From assembly GCA_963169175.1 (NCBI GenBank), contig CAUJFK010000143.1, positions 1 through 28,412 on the forward strand: a DNA stretch of 28,412 nt, in the 5' to 3' direction. The DNA comes from Acidobacteriota bacterium. Lineage in GTDB: Bacteria > Acidobacteriota > Blastocatellia > Pyrinomonadales > Pyrinomonadaceae. The number at the start of each line of letters is the position of its first letter. Positions within the stretch are counted from its first letter, which is position 1. The position numbers were made by a program, and so were the translations under genes. Of the stretch, positions 14,209-24,800 are shown piece after piece. The notes below the pieces were generated by a model. The model was not told where the DNA came from. It was given only the letters and a program-made list of their open reading frames with translations, and made no database searches.

Positions 14209-15217
14209 TCTTAAGGTTCGTTGCTTCGGTGCGGCCTACGGTGTCGCCGCGGCGGTTTTTGATTAGCATTGGGGAGACTTCTGTCAGTTCGTTATTGGAC
14301 AGAACGCCGAGTTTCCGCAAGAGTTGGACGGCGACGACGGGGCGGGCGCGTTTGTCGTCGCCGTCTTCTATTTTTAGGGCGATGCCGAGGCCGGCCGGGT
14401 ATTTTTCGGATGGGAGAATGCCGCAGAGCCAAACTCCGTCGGCGCCGACCTTTGAGAGAATGCGGCCGGGAGCGGCCTGCATAATCATTGTGTCGAGGCG
14501 TTCGGTGCCGCCGATGAGTTCCGGAAATCGCGTCATTGCATCAACGATGCGGCGGCAGGCGGCCTGAGTTTTTTCATCGAACTTCGCCGGTGCGACCAGA
14601 TTGACAAAGCTTCGGGCCATGGCGAAAATCGGCATTGCAAAATTCGGCGCGGCGCAGCCGTCAATGGCAAGGGCGATCTCGCTCTCCGGCAGTTCGGCCA
14701 ATTCAGCTACCGTTCTAAGAATCGCCCGCTGGACCGGATGCTCAATAGCGTCATAGGCTGCAAGGTCGGCGTCAAGATACTTCGCAAGCGCAAGCATCGC
14801 CGCGTGTTTACCGGAGCAGTTGTTGTGAAATTGGGTCGGATGCTCGCCCGCCCGCAGCATTCGTTCGGCCTCTTTTTCGGCAAATGGAAGATGCGTCCCG
14901 CAGCGAAGGTGTGCTTCGGTCAAACCGATGCGTTCAAGCATCAATTGCGCGATGCGCACATGCCTCACTTCACCCGAATGCGATGCGCATGCAAGAGCGA
15001 TCTCTTCGTCCGAAAATCCAAACTCGTCCGCCGCACCGCTGGTAATGAAGGGCATCGCCTGAAACGGTTTTGCCGCCGAACGCAGGAAGGTGACCGTCTG
15101 CGGATCGCCGGCCGACGCAACAGTGCTGCCCTGGCCATCGATTACGATCAAATGCCCGCCGTGCATCGATTCAACCGTCTCACCGCGAATTACATTGGCT
15201 AATATCTCAGCTGGCAT
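14186..15217 (-). CDS. Zinc-type L-asparaginase (asparaginase II family, Rhizobium etli AnsA-like)
   Basis: A 343-residue protein matching the Asparaginase_II family, which is unrelated to E. coli AnsA/AnsB. The family active site is present: RSAAKPFQ (S47, K50), CASHSGE (S79), HNNCSGKH (C134, K137) and DGCAAPNF (C188). These sit exactly one residue before the known R. etli ReAV residues S48, K51, S80, C135, K138 and C189, of which Cys135, Lys138 and Cys189 bind zinc. It hydrolyses L-asparagine to aspartate and ammonia in the cytoplasm; there is no signal peptide. It follows recN on the same strand after a 135-base gap that holds an inverted repeat, so it is probably transcribed separately. 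Confidence 0.92.
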   Translation of the reverse strand: MPAEILANVIRGETVESMHGGHLIVIDGQGSTVASAGDPQTVTFLRSAAKPFQAMPFITSGAADEFGFSDEEIALACASHSGEVRHVRIAQLMLERIGLTEAHLRCGTHLPFAEKEAERMLRAGEHPTQFHNNCSGKHAAMLALAKYLDADLAAYDAIEHPVQRAILRTVAELAELPESEIALAIDGCAAPNFAMPIFAMARSFVNLVAPAKFDEKTQAACRRIVDAMTRFPELIGGTERLDTMIMQAAPGRILSKVGADGVWLCGILPSEKYPAGLGIALKIEDGDDKRARPVVAVQLLRKLGVLSNNELTEVSPMLIKNRRGDTVGRTEATNLKIVDNHQN

Positions 15218-15238
15218 AGTTTGAAGATAAGGAAGAAC

Positions 15239-15346
15239 TTTTGCCGCGGATCAACACGGATGCCGCGGATTTACTAATCGGACAGATCTAAGTACGGAGA
15301 ATATCCTGGCTCATATCCGTGCCATCCGCGCAAATCCGCGGCAAAA
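15239..15346. repeat. Long imperfect inverted repeat, 'CCGCGGAT' word type
   Basis: Perfect 13-bp ends TTTTGCCGCGGAT and ATCCGCGGCAAAA enclose further mirrored words (CACGGATGCCGCGGAT against ATCCGTGCCATCCGCG), giving arms of about 35 bases with mismatches. It fills nearly the whole gap between recN and the asparaginase gene. Confidence 0.85.
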
Positions 15347-15352
15347 CCTATC

Positions 15353-17050
15353 TTACCCGGCGATCATTTCGCGGGCATTTTCTCGGGCCGCGTTCGTTAT
15401 CTTTTTGCCGGCAAGCATGCGGGCAATTTCTTCGACGCGCTCGTCCGCGCCGAGCTCGCGTACCGTAATATTGGTCCGATCCTTTTTCATCGTCTTTTCG
15501 ATCACAAAATGCTTATCCGCCTTTGACGCGACCTGCGGCTGGTGCGTGACGCACAAGACCTGCTGGCCTGCCGAAAGAGCTTTCAGCTTGGCTCCGACCG
15601 CCTCTGCCACGCCGCCGCCGATGCCGGCATCTATCTCGTCAAAAACGGTCGCGGTTTCAGAGCCATCGCGTCCGGCGGTCGTTTTCAGGATCAGCATCAG
15701 CCGCGAAGCCTCGCCGCCGGATGCAACGCGGGCAAGCGGTTTGGGTGCCTCGCCCGGATTGGCGGAAAAGTAAAATTCGATCTTATCGAAACCGTTGGCG
15801 GAAAAGCCGGCCAAGCTTTCCGCTTCTATCGCGGCCGTGTCCGGCGCCTCGACCCGCACTTCAAATCTCGCCTTCTCGAGCGCGACGGCCTTGAGATTCT
15901 CTTCCACCGCCTTCCCGTATTTTGCCGCCGCCGCCACGCGTTTATTGTGGAGTTTGGCGGAGGCTGCAAGGTAATCGCTTCGCCTAACGGACATCTCCGC
16001 CAGCAGCTCCTTTTCACGCAGCTCTGATGTTTCTATTTTTTCGAGCCGCTGCTGCGAATCCTGCAGGTGCTCCAGCACACTTTCGATCGACCCGCCGTAT
16101 TTTCGCGTCAGGCGTGAAATTTCAGCAAGCCGGTTCTCGATCTCTTCAAGCCGGTCGGGCGAAAATTCGAGATGCGTGCCAAAATCGCGGGCAAATATCG
16201 CAAGGTCTTCGATGACGGCAAGGGCCGAGCGCAGGCTTTCAATATAATCGACAAATCTGGGATCAAAACCCGCAAGCTCCTCGATCTTTTTGGATGCCTT
16301 TTCTAGTGTCGCAATGGTCGAACTCTCTTCCTCATACAACAGCGAATATGCCTCGCCGCTAAGGGCGGAAAGCTTTTCGACATTGTTCAGCAGCCGTTTT
16401 TCTTCCGTCAATTCCGCATCCTCGCCGGAACGAAGCGCGGCATGGCCTATCTCTTGGGTTTGGAACCGCAAAAGGTCAAGCAGCTGCAGTTTTTCCGCAT
16501 CGCTGGTCCGCAGTGAAGCAAGTTCTTTCCGCGTCTCGTCCAGACGCCAATATGCCTCGGCCGTAGCGCGGAGTTCCTTTTCAACCCCGGCAAAATTATC
16601 GAGCATTTCCCTGTGGCTGGCGGTTTCAAACAGCGTAGTGTGCTCTCCCTGGCCGTGAATGGCGACAAGGAACGGGCCGATAAGCTTCAATACCGCCTGC
16701 GTTGCAAGCTGGCCATTGATAAAAATGCGGTTCTTTCCTGAAAGCGAAAGCTCCCGGCGGACGATAAGCTCGACAATGTCACCGCCATCTAGTTCGATGC
16801 CAAACGAATCTGTTATCTCGCGGAGCCTCGCATTTGCGCGGACCGCAAAGAGCCCTTCGATCTGCGCCTCCTCGCGCCCGGCCTTTATCAGATCCGACGA
16901 AACGCGTCCGCCCGTCAGCGTGCCGAGGCTGTCAACTATGATCGACTTGCCGGAACCGGTCTCACCAGTAAGCAGGTTCAGGCCATCGCCGAATTCGATC
17001 TCGATTTCGTCGATCAGCGCTATGTTTTTGACTTTGAGAAATTCGAGCAC
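15353..17050 (-). CDS. recN: DNA repair protein RecN
   Basis: A 565-residue SMC-like ATPase, near the usual 550-560. I choose the GTG at 17050 because the protein then begins VLEFLKVKNIALIDEIEIEF as RecN does. This GTG overlaps the previous gene's stop (TAGTG), whereas the earlier ATG would add 12 unrelated residues. Walker A is GETGSGKS (29-36). A central coiled coil runs from about 150 to 390. The signature LARVASGGEASRLMLILK lies at about 430-450 and Walker B TATVFDEIDAGIGGG at about 465. RecN gathers DNA ends and sister chromatids during double-strand break repair with RecA. No SOS box is recognisable; it appears translationally coupled to the upstream peptidase gene. Confidence 0.96.
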   Translation of the reverse strand: MLEFLKVKNIALIDEIEIEFGDGLNLLTGETGSGKSIIVDSLGTLTGGRVSSDLIKAGREEAQIEGLFAVRANARLREITDSFGIELDGGDIVELIVRRELSLSGKNRIFINGQLATQAVLKLIGPFLVAIHGQGEHTTLFETASHREMLDNFAGVEKELRATAEAYWRLDETRKELASLRTSDAEKLQLLDLLRFQTQEIGHAALRSGEDAELTEEKRLLNNVEKLSALSGEAYSLLYEEESSTIATLEKASKKIEELAGFDPRFVDYIESLRSALAVIEDLAIFARDFGTHLEFSPDRLEEIENRLAEISRLTRKYGGSIESVLEHLQDSQQRLEKIETSELREKELLAEMSVRRSDYLAASAKLHNKRVAAAAKYGKAVEENLKAVALEKARFEVRVEAPDTAAIEAESLAGFSANGFDKIEFYFSANPGEAPKPLARVASGGEASRLMLILKTTAGRDGSETATVFDEIDAGIGGGVAEAVGAKLKALSAGQQVLCVTHQPQVASKADKHFVIEKTMKKDRTNITVRELGADERVEEIARMLAGKKITNAARENAREMIAG

Positions 17051-18381
17051 TATTTCATTGGAACCACGCCTTCGCCCTTGATCCACTGCCCGAGCGAGAA
17101 AATTGCGTCGGGCGGGAACTTTCCTTCAAGGTCGGCCGCGTTCCAGTCGATCTGGCGGTCTTTCTTGTAGAACAGTATCTCGCCAAATTTACCGGCTGAC
17201 AAAGGCTGAAATCTGCCAACGGCGTAGAAATTCCGCGCGTCGTATTCTTCAAGCCCAAAAACGGCCGATAGATCGCCGATCCGGCGGATAATGGTAGGCG
17301 CCGCGAATTCCGCCCGGCGGCGTTCTCTGTTGGCCCCAATATCACCGATAAGGAATGTTACCGTCTGGAATCCGCTGTCATTTGTGGTCACAAGCGGCAT
17401 GGTCGCGTTGCGAAAAATGAAGTTCATCAGCTTGCCGGAGGCATTGTTTGGCAGCCCAACATATTCCGCCGTGCTGAAACTCCGCTCGCTGCCATCGGCC
17501 AACGACTTTAAGGCCGTCCCGATGGCAATAAAATTCATCTTTATCAGGAACATCTCCGACTTGCCATAGAGTGCCCCGGTTTCGATCAGGATGACCGGCG
17601 TGCCCCAAGCTGAAAAGTTGTCGCCGAATGCGGTTGCGGTAAATTCATCTTCATAACGGCCGATGTGACCGGGCATAGACGGCTCGATGGCCTTGACCAT
17701 TGCCGAAACCAGGCGCTTGTTACGCTCGTGGCCTTCGCTGGTGGTCTTTTGAGCATCGCCGTACACGACCAGAAATGAGATGCCGGCCTGCTTGTTCGTT
17801 GGGCCCGCAGTCGTCAAAGCGTTCTGATTGTGGAGGTTAAAACCAATGCTCGGCGACCATTGGCTGCGCAGCTTCTTGAGCAGCCGTGCCTCGGGCGACT
17901 TAAGATCCAACGCGTCGCGGTTTATATCAAGCCCCTGCGAATTACGGCGAATGTACTGGTCGGCACCGTCCGGATTCAGCATCGGAACAGCACGAATGGT
18001 CAAAGTATTCTCTATCCTTTTGACCCACTCTTTATCGCGGTTTCGCTGCAGAACCGCAAACAGGTCGATCAATGCCGACGTTGCCGTCGGTTCGTCGCCG
18101 TGCATCTGCGACCAAAGGAATACCTTCAACGGGCCTTTGCCGAACTCAAGCTGGTAGATCTCGCGGTTTTCTCCGCTCTGCCCGACCTTGGCCACGCTAA
18201 CGCCCGAGCCTTTCAGCCCGTCGATATATGCCGCCAGGTCCGAATGTCTTACGTTCGAGGGCAAAATATTCGTAACATGCTCGCTTTCCCAAAGGTCAGC
18301 AAGCTCTGCGGGGGTTTGTGCAGCGGCCATGATCACGGACAAAGTAATAATTATAAGGAAGACAAAGACACGTTTGGGCAT
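17050..18381 (-). CDS. Secreted M14-family zinc carboxypeptidase
   Basis: A 443-residue protein with a signal peptide (residues 1-21, FVFLIIITLSVIMAAA). The M14 zinc and catalytic residues are visible: H94 and E97 in MHGDEPTATS, the third ligand H184 in FNLHNQN, and the catalytic base E267 in ILIETG. LNPDGADQYIRRNSQGLDIN (135-154) supplies the substrate-binding Asn/Arg region. The catalytic domain spans about 40-300, and a further ~140 residues at the C-terminus are less conserved. It should remove C-terminal residues from peptides in the periplasm or outside the cell; substrate preference cannot be read. Its stop overlaps the recN start by one base, implying coupled translation of two functionally unrelated genes. 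Confidence 0.9.
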   Translation of the reverse strand: MPKRVFVFLIIITLSVIMAAAQTPAELADLWESEHVTNILPSNVRHSDLAAYIDGLKGSGVSVAKVGQSGENREIYQLEFGKGPLKVFLWSQMHGDEPTATSALIDLFAVLQRNRDKEWVKRIENTLTIRAVPMLNPDGADQYIRRNSQGLDINRDALDLKSPEARLLKKLRSQWSPSIGFNLHNQNALTTAGPTNKQAGISFLVVYGDAQKTTSEGHERNKRLVSAMVKAIEPSMPGHIGRYEDEFTATAFGDNFSAWGTPVILIETGALYGKSEMFLIKMNFIAIGTALKSLADGSERSFSTAEYVGLPNNASGKLMNFIFRNATMPLVTTNDSGFQTVTFLIGDIGANRERRRAEFAAPTIIRRIGDLSAVFGLEEYDARNFYAVGRFQPLSAGKFGEILFYKKDRQIDWNAADLEGKFPPDAIFSLGQWIKGEGVVPMK

Positions 18382-18481
18382 ATAGTTCTAAGATATTCGC
18401 AATCGCGTTTATCTTCAAATATTCAAGTTTGTCCTTCTCCCTGTCTTTCCGATCTCAGATCTCGAACTTCAAATTTCAAAT

Positions 18482-20437
18482 CTAGGATTCCATATCTGGA
18501 CTTAGCACTCTCAGCACTTCGGCCACGCTCCATGCCTGTGCAAAGCAGCCGCGCGAGGCATGCGGCGGATCGCCGTCAAATATCTCAGAGATCTGCCCCA
18601 AACCGGCCTCAGAAAGATGTGATCGGAAACCTGCGAGCATTTGATCGACGCGTTTTTCCGTCGCCGGGCCGTGTCCATTCACCTTGCGATAAGCGTCAAC
18701 AAATCCGCCGATAAGCCACGCCCAGACAGTTCCCTGATGATACGCCGAATCGCGTTCCAACGGCGATCCGATGTAGATGGGACAATATCGAGGGTCCGCG
18801 GGCGACAGCGACCGCAGGCCTACGGGTGTCAGGAGTTCCTTTTCGACCTTGTCAACGACCTTCGCTGCCCGCTCGCCGTCGAGCATTGAATGATGGAGCG
18901 AAACGGCAAAGATCTGGTTCGGGCGAATTGATGCGTCACGGGAGCCGTTCTCGACAACGTCAAACAAGCATTGCTCATTTTCATTCCAGAAAGCGCCGTT
19001 AAAGCTCAGCTTGCACAATTCTGCCATCGCGCGATATTTCGCCTCGTCTTCAGCATCGGCAAAGTCGGCGGCCAATTCGGCCATTATCAAAAGAGCGTTG
19101 TACCAAAGTGCCTGGACCTCGACCGGCTTTCCGGTCCGCGGCGTAATAACAAGATCGCCCACCTTGGCGTCCATCCACGTTAATTGCACGTCGGGCGAGC
19201 CGGCATATAAAAGGCCGTCCGTGTCCACATGGATGTTATATCGCGTTCCATGCAGGTGCCAGGCAATGATGTCAACGAGCTTTGCATACAGGTGCTCGCG
19301 GACGAATTCGTTATCGCCGGTCGCCACAAAGTAGGAGCGAACTGCCTCGAAGTACCAAAGCGCGGCATCCACGGTATTATATTCCGCCTCGTCTGCAGCG
19401 TCCGGGAACCTATTCGGCAGCATACCTTCGGAAATGTGGTTCGAGAATTCAAGAAGTATGCCGCGAGCTGTCTCATGCCGACCGGTCGCGAGTGTCAGGC
19501 CGCTCAATGCGATCATCGTGTCGCGGCCCCAATCAGAGAACCATGGATAACCCGCGATCACCGTATCGCCCGAACCACGCGAAACAATGAACTGATCGGC
19601 CGCCAGTACAAGCTGCTTCTCAAAATTGGTCCGGACACTCGACTGCCGGATCAATTCTTTTCGTCGTTTCACCTCGTATGCCTCGGCCGCGGCGTGGCCG
19701 ATCTCAGCGTCGCTGTCTGTGCTGGCCGAAACTTCCGCCGGCCTATCGCCGATCGCAAATCGCATCTCGAACGGCTGATACAGGTCTTCGGTAAAATCGA
19801 AGTCTCGCTCGCGCTCGATCTCGTATTCGAAATTCTTGTACCAATAGCCCGTACTGATGATCTCGGCCGCATTGTGCCGGAAATACAGATCAAGGCCGCT
19901 GCCGGAAACTATCGTGACCTCATCGCAATCGACCGTATGTGCAAAATGTTCCGACGACGATTCGTGTTGAAGGGAGTGGTAGTCGACGAACGAGAGCAGC
20001 GGTTTTAACGTCAGTGAAATATCCCGGCCCGCTCCGGCCGTCACCACCCATCGGCAAAGGATGGTATTTGCGCCGTTTACCATGAACACGCTCTTCTCTA
20101 TCTCAATATCCTCGACGGCATACGTCCATATCGGGAACGGATCTAGCCGAAACTGTTTCAGAAACTTGTACCCCTGCGGGCTGACGACATCAGGAAACTG
20201 ATCCGCCGAAAGGTCGAACTTTCGCCCATCGAACTCAACCGTTTCCTCAAATTTGGAAAGCACCGTGACCCGGCCGAGCGGCGGCGTGACAGCAGCCGTC
20301 AGCAAGCCATGATAACGCCGCGTATTTGCCCCCGAGATGGTCCCACAGGCAAATCCGCCAATGCCATTTGTCTCGAGCCACTCGCGCGATGAGGCAGATT
20401 TGAGATCAGTACAGATAGTTTGGTCGAACTTGATCAT
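18482..20437 (-). CDS. Glycogen debranching enzyme (archaeal/bacterial type, amylo-alpha-1,6-glucosidase)
   Basis: A 651-residue protein, typical of the single-activity debranching family. The N-terminal beta domain (about 1-240) starts with EWLETNGIGGFACGTISGAN and NTRRYHGLL. The C-terminal (alpha/alpha)6 barrel carries YPWFSDWGRDTMIALSGL at about 298-315, NTVDAALWYFEA, and LTWMDAKVGD..TPRTGKPVEV, which are GDE_C signatures including the acidic catalytic residues. It hydrolyses alpha-1,6 branch points in glycogen or maltodextrin in the cytoplasm; no signal peptide is seen. The GT4 gene lies 147 bases upstream on the same strand. No glgP, glgX or glgA gene is in the window, so a wider glycogen cluster is not visible. 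Confidence 0.94.
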   Translation of the reverse strand: MIKFDQTICTDLKSASSREWLETNGIGGFACGTISGANTRRYHGLLTAAVTPPLGRVTVLSKFEETVEFDGRKFDLSADQFPDVVSPQGYKFLKQFRLDPFPIWTYAVEDIEIEKSVFMVNGANTILCRWVVTAGAGRDISLTLKPLLSFVDYHSLQHESSSEHFAHTVDCDEVTIVSGSGLDLYFRHNAAEIISTGYWYKNFEYEIERERDFDFTEDLYQPFEMRFAIGDRPAEVSASTDSDAEIGHAAAEAYEVKRRKELIRQSSVRTNFEKQLVLAADQFIVSRGSGDTVIAGYPWFSDWGRDTMIALSGLTLATGRHETARGILLEFSNHISEGMLPNRFPDAADEAEYNTVDAALWYFEAVRSYFVATGDNEFVREHLYAKLVDIIAWHLHGTRYNIHVDTDGLLYAGSPDVQLTWMDAKVGDLVITPRTGKPVEVQALWYNALLIMAELAADFADAEDEAKYRAMAELCKLSFNGAFWNENEQCLFDVVENGSRDASIRPNQIFAVSLHHSMLDGERAAKVVDKVEKELLTPVGLRSLSPADPRYCPIYIGSPLERDSAYHQGTVWAWLIGGFVDAYRKVNGHGPATEKRVDQMLAGFRSHLSEAGLGQISEIFDGDPPHASRGCFAQAWSVAEVLRVLSPDMES

Positions 20438-20584
20438 TTCCAGTTAGATATTGCCTGTTTGGGCGAGGGCGACTCTGGCATTTATGCCGGAGGTGATGCT
20501 CAATGCCGCATATTACGCTCTTGCTGAGGCGCGGGCATATACATATCCGATATCCGTTACGCCCATCGTTCTTCGCGTGAGTTG

Positions 20585-21679
20585 TTACAGGTCTTTGTAA
20601 AGCTGTTCAGTTTCCTTCACCATCCGGTCGAGTGAAAATCGCAAGCGAACGTCTCGCGAATGTTCCTCCGCGCGGCGGCGGTAATCGTCCGGGTCGGCGA
20701 TAAACTCCGCGATCTTTTTGGCCAACGCGACCGGAGCATTTACCGGCACGCGGCAGGAAGCATCCTCAATAAGTTCGCGGGCACCGTCGGTGTCGGTCGC
20801 GATCACAGGCGTGGCGGCGGCAAGTGCCTCAAGCATCGCCATTCCAAAGCTCTCAGTATGAGAGGCGGAGACAAAAATATCGAGTGCGGCCAATAGCTCG
20901 GTCGTGTCCTCGACCCAATCCAGCCAGAGAAATCTGTCCTCAAGCGCAAACACCTTTACCATTCTCTTGAGTTCGCGGCGGTATCTCTGATCGATCGTAT
21001 TGTCGCGGCCGATGATGGCAAATCTCGCCTCGGGGAATTGCTTCACAACCTCGTGCGCCGCCAGGACCAGGTCGCTCTGCCCTTTGAGCGGTATCAACTC
21101 GCCGATCGTGCCGATAAGCGGCACATCAAGCGGTATTCCGTGCAGATCGCGAAATTCCTGTCTCGCCCTGGCCTGTTCTTCACCGTTTAACGTATGTGCG
21201 TCGATGCCGTTATTAATAAGGACGACCTTGTGTTTCGGAAAAACGCTGTACAGTGTCGTTTCAACACCCGATGAAACCGCTATCGCCTTTGATAGATTCT
21301 TTAACGCCAGCCGGTTGAACGCCTTCAATGGGAACATTACATGCCGCGTTAGCACAAATTTCGTTCTGCCCCGCGTAAGTGCACAGGCAATGCTGGCCGG
21401 AATGTAGTCGCGGGCGACGTGGGCGTGGATAATGTCGATCTCATTTTCCCGGGCAAATGCGGCGAGCCGCGATGCACTGAGAATACCTATCGAATTGCGG
21501 ATAGAAATATGGAAGCGACGGTCCGGAGGAAGGAAGTCAAGCTTTGCCTCCCAAACATTCGTCGGCCGGACCGCTGCATATACATCATGCCCGGCATTGC
21601 TGAGCCCGCGGCAAAGATCAACAAAATGCCGCTCCCCACCGCCGTATGTCCGCGAAGATGAGATCTGAAGTATCCGCAT
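20585..21679 (-). CDS. Family 4 glycosyltransferase (GT-B fold)
   Basis: A 364-residue protein. The N-terminal Rossmann domain begins MRILQISSSRTYGGGERHFV with the acceptor-side glycine loop (13-16). IIHAHVARDYIPASIA marks the typical H-A-H segment. The C-terminal donor-binding domain has IGTIGELIPLKGQSDLVLA and the retaining EX7E motif ESFGMAMLE at about 273-281, followed by GARELI. It transfers a sugar from a nucleotide-sugar donor, probably to a lipid-linked or envelope glycan; the acceptor cannot be read. It is cytoplasmic or peripheral to the inner membrane. The TonB-receptor gene upstream ends in its own terminator, so transcription here probably starts in the 123-base gap. Confidence 0.92.
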   Translation of the reverse strand: MRILQISSSRTYGGGERHFVDLCRGLSNAGHDVYAAVRPTNVWEAKLDFLPPDRRFHISIRNSIGILSASRLAAFARENEIDIIHAHVARDYIPASIACALTRGRTKFVLTRHVMFPLKAFNRLALKNLSKAIAVSSGVETTLYSVFPKHKVVLINNGIDAHTLNGEEQARARQEFRDLHGIPLDVPLIGTIGELIPLKGQSDLVLAAHEVVKQFPEARFAIIGRDNTIDQRYRRELKRMVKVFALEDRFLWLDWVEDTTELLAALDIFVSASHTESFGMAMLEALAAATPVIATDTDGARELIEDASCRVPVNAPVALAKKIAEFIADPDDYRRRAEEHSRDVRLRFSLDRMVKETEQLYKDL

Positions 21680-21740
21680 TACAGACTAGATTGTTGACCC
21701 AAAACACTTGAGTGGTCAATCCGCCAGGGCCAGGAAATGA

Positions 21741-21775
21741 AACAAAAAGGCACGCCCGGTATAAGCGAGCGTGCC
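21741..21775 (-). terminator. Rho-independent terminator of the TonB-receptor gene
   Basis: Read on the minus strand, GGCACGC, a 13-base loop and GCGTGCC (21775 to 21749) are followed by TTTTTGTT. It lies 27 bases after the receptor stop codon. Confidence 0.88.
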
Positions 21776-21802
21776 GATAAATTCGGACCCGATCGGCCCT
21801 TG

Positions 21803-24800
21803 TTAGTTAAAGAAGTAGCGAACACCGAACTGGATCCGGTAAACGTCTCCTATTCCCGCTGACGGCGTGAACGAGTTAAGAAGCAGGCCAGATCCGATCG
21901 TCCGCAGACAGTAGGTCGCTGCAGTTGTCGGTGACGGTACCCGGCATGTGGATGTCGAACTCGAACTCGTTGTTACGAGCGGTTGATTTGTCACGAAGTC
22001 CTGGCTCAGGCCCCAGCCCTTGTTCAAGAGGTTGCCGGCATTAAGAATGTCAGCTCTGAACTGGAACTTATGCTGCTGGCCGCCCCACTTCACGAATACA
22101 TCCTGCGAAAGGCTCATATCTACGCGGTGAACGAACGGCAGGTAGATAGCTCCTCGCCGTGCATATTGGCCACGATGTTTCGATAGATACGGATCCTGAT
22201 TGATGAACGCCTCAAACGCCGCCGCCTGGTCCGCCGGAGTAAACCGGACAGTTCCCGACGAAGTGGTAATGTTCGAGAAGTTCATCTCCGACGTATCCTT
22301 CGGGATGTAGATGAGGTCATTGCTCGTACCGCCATCGCCGTTCAGATCGCCGCCAAATACGTAGCTCGTGTTAAATCCGGATCGCGACTCCCAGAATGCC
22401 GAGACACTTGTCGCGCCAAACTTGAAGTACTCCTTCCTATAGGTTACCGCAGCAAAGACACGATGCTTCGGCGAGGCCGCACCATATCCGAGACCCGGAT
22501 TATTTGGGTTGCCCGAATGCTGGTTGTTATTCCACGAGCCGAACGCAATGGAGCCGGGGTCGATCGTGTTCTCAGATTTACCAAAGCTGTATGCTCCCTT
22601 TGCGAAGAAGCCTCTAGAAAAAGGCCGCTCCAGCGTAAACGCAAGATTCCATGCCCGGCCGACATTCTGGTTCTTAAGCACAATCGCGTTCGCAATGTTG
22701 CTGTGGATCCGGTTTGAGGTCGTCCAGCGGGGCCTGTCATCGGCTCCGGTGAAGGCCGTGTTCGGATCCGACAGGTTGGCATTGATGTAATAAATGCCGT
22801 TCACATCGCGTGAATAAAGAAGCTCGGCCCCGGCAACCAGCCCGAGCGGCAGTTTGTAATCCACGGCAATGTTCGAACGCCAAAGCTGCGGGAAGTTGAA
22901 TTTCGAATCGGTCAGGGAAAGTTCATATGACGAAGCCGGGGCCCCGGTTACGGTCGTCGGCTTGTACGTGTCAGGGTTAGGGTTCCACGGCCGGGTGTTC
23001 GTGTTGTCACGCTGTTCAAATCCGGTCAAGATACCGTTGTTCCCGATCTGATTCGAGATCCAAACATACGCCGGGCGTCCCGAGAACAATCCGGAACCAC
23101 CGCGGATCTGAAGTTTGCCTCTCCATGGTGCCCAGTTGAAACCAACTCGCGGCGACCAGAGGATATTCGGATCAGGCAGTTTCTGTGTTTCGTACTGCAC
23201 CGATTGTCCATTCTCATCCTTGAACGTGAGTGCATTGGCCGCGGCGTTCGTAAATCCTGTCTCGCCGAAGAACGGTACATCCAGCCGGAGGCCGTAGGTA
23301 AGCGAGAAATTCTCACCAAGTTTCCAGATGTCCTGGCCATAGAAACCAGTGTACAGCACCTCAAGCGGCTGAACCGGCTTATCAAGCCCGGGAACATTGG
23401 ACCAGCGGACCTGGAAACGCCTCAGGTTGACCGGCGAAGTGGTCCGGTTCGGATTTGCAAGGTAGTCATTTGCATCCGTATAGAAATCGGCAAGCGAATT
23501 ATACACATAAGCGCTTTGCGATCCCGGGAAGAAAACGTTCTCGGATTCGTAGTTTTCTATACTTACGCCCGCTGTAAACGAGTGTCTTCCGATAAAGTAA
23601 GATGCGTTATCCTGAAATTGAAGGCTCTTGTAACGAAGCTCATTATTCGGTGTGAAAGGCTCTGACCCGAACGAAGTGTAGGTAACACCGCCACTGAGGA
23701 TATCGACCATCGGGAACAGATTATCGATCGCTCCGCGGCTTTCATCCTGCTTGGTCCAACCCACAAGGAGGCTGTTGGAGAAATTGTTTCCCCATGTCGA
23801 GGTCCACTCGCCAACGAACGAACGGATATTCTCAAGAATGCTGTAGTTAGAATTCTGGAAGTTCAATGCATCGAGCCTGGTTCGCCTGTTTCCAAAACCA
23901 AGCGATGACGAATTGGACATCAGCACATCCGTGCTCGAATCAAGATGCATGTAGCGGAATGTCACCTTATTGCTGACATTGACGTTGTAATCCGTCCTGA
24001 ACAGGAATTTTTTTCCCGGCGTATTGAATGGATACCCTTGATAACCGCCAGTGTCATAATTGAAGTTCGTTTTCAGGTAGCTGCTAAGCTGATCGAGATC
24101 CGACGCAAGTACCCTGGTAACATTTCCCGTGCGGCATCCGGTGCCTGGGCAGGCCTCCCACGTCGTGCCGGGAGCAGTGGTCAGCTCATCTTCATAACTC
24201 GTGAAAAAGAAAAGCTTGTCCTTGCCCGAAATAAAGAGCGGGCCGCCGTCGTCGCCAAAGTTGAAGAACGGAAGTGGGCCCCCGCCCGTGAAGCCCCACG
24301 TACGGAACTTAAAATCACCTGGATCGAACTTGTTCTGTCCTGCGTCTTTGCCGACCAGGCTCGGGTTTCTCCAAATATAGTAGGCGGAACCGGTGTATTT
24401 ATTCGTGCCGCTTTTCGTTACAACGTTTACATCAGCCCCAACGAAATTCCCGTGCCGCACGTCAAACGGTGCTACGTTCACCTGAAACTCCTCGACGGCG
24501 GCAAGCGATATCGGCGAAACACCAGTGCGTTCACCCGGTGCGCCGGCCAGGCCGAACGAGTTATTGAAGTACGAACCGTCAACCGTAATATTGTTCAAGC
24601 GGTTGTCCTGCCCGGCGAATGTGCCGTTGCCGCCGTATTGAGGCGTAAGACGGGACATGTCGGTCAGTTGGCGACCGATCGTCGGCAGGGCTGATATGAC
24701 CTCGCTCTGAACGTTGGTCGAGGCCCCGGTGCGGGTTTCACTGAAAGTATCATCGATCTGAACAGTTACTTCCTCCGATATCGCCGCACCCATCGCAAAA

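Noticed and set aside
19229..20008. Plus-strand frame (259 codons) opposite the debranching enzyme
   Set aside because: It is a shadow frame of a GC-rich gene with conserved GDE motifs.
20496..20600. Plus-strand 34-codon frame (MLNAAYYALAEARAYTYPIS...) with GGAGG overlapping the start region
   Set aside because: The GGAGG is too close to the first ATG, and the frame runs antisense into the glycosyltransferase end. No support beyond chance.
23945..24694. Long plus-strand frame (249 codons) opposite the TonB receptor
   Set aside because: It is antisense to a receptor with intact signal peptide, plug and barrel, and shows no independent motif.
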